Assembly: GCA_964631325.1 (NCBI GenBank)
Contig: CAZVWJ010000076.1
Span: 1-9,318 of the forward strand
DNA: 9,318 bases
Source: CAZVWJ01 sp964631325
GTDB taxonomy: Bacteria; T1Sed10-126
Reading direction: 5' to 3'
Of the stretch, positions 6,321-9,318 are shown piece after piece. Position 1 is the first letter of the stretch. Each line of letters starts with the position of its first letter. The notes beneath the pieces are model-generated. The model made no database searches. It was not told where the DNA came from and saw nothing but the letters and a program-made list of their open reading frames with translations. A program made the translations under genes and the position numbers.

Positions 6321-8129
6321 ATGGATACCTCAAAAGTAAATGATCTCCAGTTAACGGTTTCCACTGTTAACGGGGATTATAGTGTTTCCACTAACGATTC
6401 GCTGGCCCGGGTTTTCTTTAATTTCGGGCTTGACGTGACCACCCGGCGGATATTTCCCTCCAATATCAAGGGGGCGCCCAGCCGCTATATAATCCGGGTC
6501 AACGACCGGGGCTTTATGGCACCGGCCGCTGAAACTGACTGGACCCTGCTGTTAATTGAAGAACATGCTTCTGAAATATTAAAAAATATGGTTGAAAACG
6601 GGGTTGTTGTGTTTGATCCGGGGACTGATATCGGGGAGAAAATAATTGCCGCCCGGCAAACTGAAGAGACTGCGGATGATCTGTATCGTCCGGACCTTGT
6701 CTATTATTCGGTTCCTCTCCGGGAGCTTGCCCGGGATAATTTTTCTAACCGTCGAATGAAAGATATAATGCGCAACGTAATTTACGTTGGAGTGATAACT
6801 GAATTGCTGGATATACCGGGTAAAATTGTCCGGGACATCTTCCGCGAAAATTTTGCCGAGAAGGGAGAAGAAGTGGTTAAATGTAACTTGCGTGCCCTGG
6901 ATATTGGCCGCCGTTATGTGCGCGAGAAACTTTCAATCCGAGATAATTACACTCTCAACCGGCGTTCGCGAGATTTTGAACCCCTGTTTATGAAGGGGAA
7001 TGATACCACGGCGCTCGGGGCCCTGATGGGTGGCTGTACTTATTCAAGCTGGTATCCGATCACCCCGGCGACTGGTCACGGGGAGAGACTTGAACAGTAT
7101 TCTCAGCAGTTTCCGCTTATTGTTGAACAGGGAGAAAACGAGGACTCCTGTCTCGGCCGGGCCCTTGGGGCGGCCTGGGCCGGTGCCCGTGCTTCTGTAT
7201 CAACCAGCGGTCCCGGCCTCTCCAATATGGCTGAATTTGTCGGTTACAGTTCCTTCACCGAGACGCCCGTCGTCATCTTTGATATCCAGCGAGTCGGCCC
7301 CTCTACCGGCCTTCCAACTCACACCAAGCAGGGGGATTTGCGCTCGATCCTTCACCTCAGTCACGACGAATCGCCCCGGCTTGTCCTCACTCCCAGTTCC
7401 CTGGAACAACTTTACAAATACTCCCGGCTTGCTTTTGACCTTGCCGAACAGTACCAACTGCCTGTTTTTGTAATTTCTGACCTTGAACTCGCCATGTCAT
7501 ATTTCACGGTGGATGAACTTGCTTATCCCGACGAGCCCCTTCAGCGGGGAAAGTTACTCTCCGCCGAGGAAATTGAAAACAGGGAAGAATACAAGCGCTA
7601 CTCGGATCCCGACAAAGATGGGATCAGCTATCGGACCCTGCCGGGGGCGGGGCCGACCTATATTACCCGCGGCGCCTATCACCGTGAAGACACTACGCTT
7701 TCCGAAGCCTCGGAAGATTGCCGGGCGAAAATGGAAAAGCTGTTCAGGAAGATGGAGACTCTGCGGGAGTCCGCTGGTTTACCAGTCCCGGAGATCCGAG
7801 GAGAATCAGCAGCTGAACTGGGTTTTATCGCTTTTGGCTCCAGTTACTACGCCCTCCAGGAAGCCCGTCAACAACTAAATAAAAGGGGAATAAACAGCGC
7901 TTTCTTTGATTTACCTGCAATTAATCCGCTCCCCCGGGCCGAGTTGCAACAATTTATGGAAGCCCATTCCCCCGTCTTTGTGGTCGAACAGAATTATACC
8001 GGGCAGTTAATGTCAATTATTCGCGAAAAGATAGGACACGACTATGATCTCGTCCCCCTCCGTAAATACGACGGTGCTTACTTAACCGCTGATTATATTA
8101 GCGAGCAAGTGGAGGCTGAGTTGAACTGA
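6321..8129 (+). CDS. korA: 2-oxoacid:ferredoxin oxidoreductase, fused gamma-alpha subunit
   Basis: With KorB it converts a 2-oxoacid (2-oxoglutarate is the usual substrate of this class) and CoA to acyl-CoA and CO2 while reducing ferredoxin, in the cytoplasm; the reverse reaction is possible. It has 602 residues, the normal length for the fused form. An N-terminal gamma-type domain spans about 8-195, the alpha pyrimidine-binding domain about 225-400 with YPITPAT (245-251), TSGPGLSNMAEF (295-306) and QRVGPSTGLPT (323-333), and a PFOR_II-like domain about 495-600 (ELGFIAFGSSYYALQEA, FVVEQN). The gamma Gly-rich motif, normally GxxGQGI, reads NGDYSVS, and RGG reads KGA. The ATG at 6321 is the first start after an in-frame stop at 6303; no ribosome site is obvious, so coupling to the preceding gene is likely. 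It overlaps korB by one base. Confidence 0.93.
   Translation: MDTSKVNDLQLTVSTVNGDYSVSTNDSLARVFFNFGLDVTTRRIFPSNIKGAPSRYIIRVNDRGFMAPAAETDWTLLLIEEHASEILKNMVENGVVVFDPGTDIGEKIIAARQTEETADDLYRPDLVYYSVPLRELARDNFSNRRMKDIMRNVIYVGVITELLDIPGKIVRDIFRENFAEKGEEVVKCNLRALDIGRRYVREKLSIRDNYTLNRRSRDFEPLFMKGNDTTALGALMGGCTYSSWYPITPATGHGERLEQYSQQFPLIVEQGENEDSCLGRALGAAWAGARASVSTSGPGLSNMAEFVGYSSFTETPVVIFDIQRVGPSTGLPTHTKQGDLRSILHLSHDESPRLVLTPSSLEQLYKYSRLAFDLAEQYQLPVFVISDLELAMSYFTVDELAYPDEPLQRGKLLSAEEIENREEYKRYSDPDKDGISYRTLPGAGPTYITRGAYHREDTTLSEASEDCRAKMEKLFRKMETLRESAGLPVPEIRGESAAELGFIAFGSSYYALQEARQQLNKRGINSAFFDLPAINPLPRAELQQFMEAHSPVFVVEQNYTGQLMSIIREKIGHDYDLVPLRKYDGAYLTADYISEQVEAELN
8111..8115 (+). promoter_or_regulatory. 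Ribosome binding site for korB inside korA
   Basis: GGAGG lies 13 bases before the korB ATG, a little far. Together with the TGATG stop-start overlap it indicates translational coupling. Confidence 0.5.
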
Positions 8130-9166
8130 TGGCTCCGAACCAGGATCCAGATCACCGGGACTATTCACCGGAAGATTACGAGACTGAAGCGACTGCTGAA
8201 CTCTGTCCGGGCTGTGGCCACGTCCTGATTACCAGGGCACTGCGTCAGGCTCTGTCTGAGTTGAATCTACCACCCGAGAAAATTAACCTTATCACTGGTA
8301 TTGGCTGTAGCGGTAAAACTGTTTCTGAAATTAAGTCCAATGGGATTCATACCCTCCACGGTTGTCCGGCTCCCGTGGCTATCGGTTCCGAAATTGCCAA
8401 CCCTGACCAGGAGCATATTCTGATCAGCGGGGACGGTGATAGCTGGGCAATTGGCACCGGGAAGATGGTTGCCCTCCTGCGCACTAATCTTGATTTGCTT
8501 TACATCTGTGCAAACAACGGTACTTATGGATTGACCCGTGGCCAGCTTTCTCCGACGACAAAAATCGACAGTCCGACTCGCCGCGGCGCAGTTACTGATA
8601 TCCCGCCGGTCGACGGAATTGGAATTGCCATGGTCACCGGTGCCACCTACGTTGCCCGCGGTTTCTCCGCCCGCCAGGATCTGCTCGTTGAACAGATAAA
8701 GGGTGGAATCCTGCACGACGGGCTTGCTTATCTTGAGGTCTTCAGCCCCTGTAAGACCTTTAACGACCACGAATCCAGCCACCACAGCTATGAATACGGA
8801 CAGTCTCACGCCGCTGATTTCCCCCAGCTCTCCGTCACGGATATCGAAGCTGATTATCCCAGCGACGCTGACCTTGATACTTCCTTCACTTACGAGGAAT
8901 CGGGCCGGGAATTCAGCCTTGAATTTGAGAACATCGACGATATGCCCGAATACGATCCCACTGACCTCAACATGGCACTCAAGGTCTGGGAGGATTACTG
9001 GACAGTCCAGATAATTCCCCTCGGCCTCCTCTATATCGACGAGGCCCCAAAAATGCACCACGAGCGTTTTTACGGGGAAGACGATGCTTCTGTGGCTGAC
9101 CTTGAGCCGGAAGAAATTCGCCCCTCCCGGGAAGATTTTGCTTCCATCCTTGATCGCTTCAAGTAG
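8129..9166 (+). CDS. korB: 2-oxoacid:ferredoxin oxidoreductase, beta (TPP) subunit
   Basis: This subunit binds thiamine diphosphate and probably the 4Fe-4S cluster that hands electrons to ferredoxin. Visible marks are CPGCGH (Cys26, Cys29), GIGCSG (Cys60) and FSPCKTFN (Cys208), which match the four cluster ligands of beta subunits, and the TPP motif GDGDSWAIG (about 101-109) ending in NNGTYGLTRGQLSPTT (129-144). At 345 residues it is longer than the roughly 280-300 usual for KorB. The extra length lies after residue 220: an Asp/Glu-rich stretch (about 225-275, ADYPSDADLDTSF and following) before the conserved DPTDLNMAL and IPLGLLYIDE segment, plus an acidic tail. ATG overlaps the korA stop (TGATG). 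The gene ends four bases before the second copy of the 34-base repeat. Confidence 0.94.
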   Translation: MAPNQDPDHRDYSPEDYETEATAELCPGCGHVLITRALRQALSELNLPPEKINLITGIGCSGKTVSEIKSNGIHTLHGCPAPVAIGSEIANPDQEHILISGDGDSWAIGTGKMVALLRTNLDLLYICANNGTYGLTRGQLSPTTKIDSPTRRGAVTDIPPVDGIGIAMVTGATYVARGFSARQDLLVEQIKGGILHDGLAYLEVFSPCKTFNDHESSHHSYEYGQSHAADFPQLSVTDIEADYPSDADLDTSFTYEESGREFSLEFENIDDMPEYDPTDLNMALKVWEDYWTVQIIPLGLLYIDEAPKMHHERFYGEDDASVADLEPEEIRPSREDFASILDRFK

Positions 9167-9170
9167 TTAT

Positions 9171-9204
9171 ACCTAAATTGAGCGATTGTTATCGAAGAAC
9201 ACAT
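9171..9204 (+). repeat. 34-base direct repeat, copy 2 (after korB)
   Basis: The segment is identical to 4802-4835 and in the same orientation. It starts four bases after the korB stop. It has no T-run, so it is unlikely to be an ordinary intrinsic terminator. Confidence 0.9.
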
Positions 9205-9225
9205 AACTCTCCGGATTCATTCTCA

Positions 9226-9316
9226 CAGCCATCCAGGCTGCTCTGAGGTATGTATTCCTCATTGCGGACTCTTCCTGAGTCCTGAGGAATACTGAGACCC
9301 GCTCCGGGGAGGGGTC
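9226..9316. other. Three consecutive hairpins downstream of korB
   Basis: Hairpin 1 pairs CAGCC (9226-9230) with GGCTG (9236-9240). Hairpin 2 pairs GTATTCCTCA (9252-9261) with TGAGGAATAC (9283-9292) and, inside it, GGACTC (9266-9271) with GAGTCC (9277-9282), a 16-bp stem with one four-base bulge. Hairpin 3 pairs GACCC (9296-9300) with GGGTC (9312-9316) and continues as CTC/GAG. No T-run follows within the window. It could be a 3'-end structure, a leader of the next gene or part of a repeat element; the strand is undetermined. Confidence 0.55.
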
Positions 9317-9318
9317 GT

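Noticed and set aside
8267..9061. Long open frame on the - strand opposite korB
   Set aside because: KorB on the + strand carries unmistakable TPP and Fe-S motifs across this region, and the - strand product shows no family features; it is a shadow.
4802..9204. 34-base repeat as CRISPR, dif or loxP-type site
   Set aside because: Only two copies exist, 4.4 kb apart, with no spacer spacing. The arms are not inverted around an 8-base core (only a 4-bp CGAT/ATCG), and no dif-like sequence is recognisable.

Overview
The window is bacterial. Its composition is mixed: the genes from about 3.3 kb to the end are moderately GC-rich, while the two genes at 1192-2852 are strongly AT-rich (about a quarter G+C in one 60-base line I counted) and lysine-rich. 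The ferredoxin-type 2-oxoacid oxidoreductase (KorAB) points to anaerobic or ferredoxin-based metabolism. The Na+-coupled NSS transporter and the acidic KorB suggest a salt-adapted organism. A halophilic anaerobe of the Halanaerobiales/Firmicutes type would fit, but this is a guess from gene style and not from any search.

Region 1 (1-2852, + strand) is an accessory-looking cluster of three exported or membrane-anchored proteins. The first is an acidic disulfide-type protein with 60 cysteines in 357 residues, built from alternating 12-residue CC repeats. The second is a basic single-pass membrane protein that I cannot assign. The third is a basic single-pass protein whose outer domain resembles the P1 head of SecD but lacks the SecD membrane channel part. 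The second and third genes overlap by 4 bases. This is the best candidate for an undescribed system in the window.

Region 2 (2853-3317) has no gene. It holds a set of mutually compatible inverted repeats (a hairpin, then a three-way-junction-like fold) followed by a hairpin with a T-run. This looks like an unassigned small RNA or RNA element on the + strand.

Region 3 (3318-5314, - strand) holds trmL (tRNA wobble 2'-O-methyltransferase) followed by a bacterial 11-TM-type NSS sodium symporter.

Region 4 (5430-9166, + strand) is a tightly packed run: a UbiA-like polytopic membrane protein without the usual Asp motifs, then korA (fused gamma-alpha) and korB. KorA and KorB form a 2-oxoacid:ferredoxin oxidoreductase that exchanges electrons between a 2-oxoacid, CoA and ferredoxin.

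A perfect 34-base direct repeat lies at the 3' end of trmL (4802-4835) and just after the korB stop (9171-9204), bracketing the trmL-ubiA-like-korAB block. Three consecutive hairpins follow the second copy, up to the window edge.
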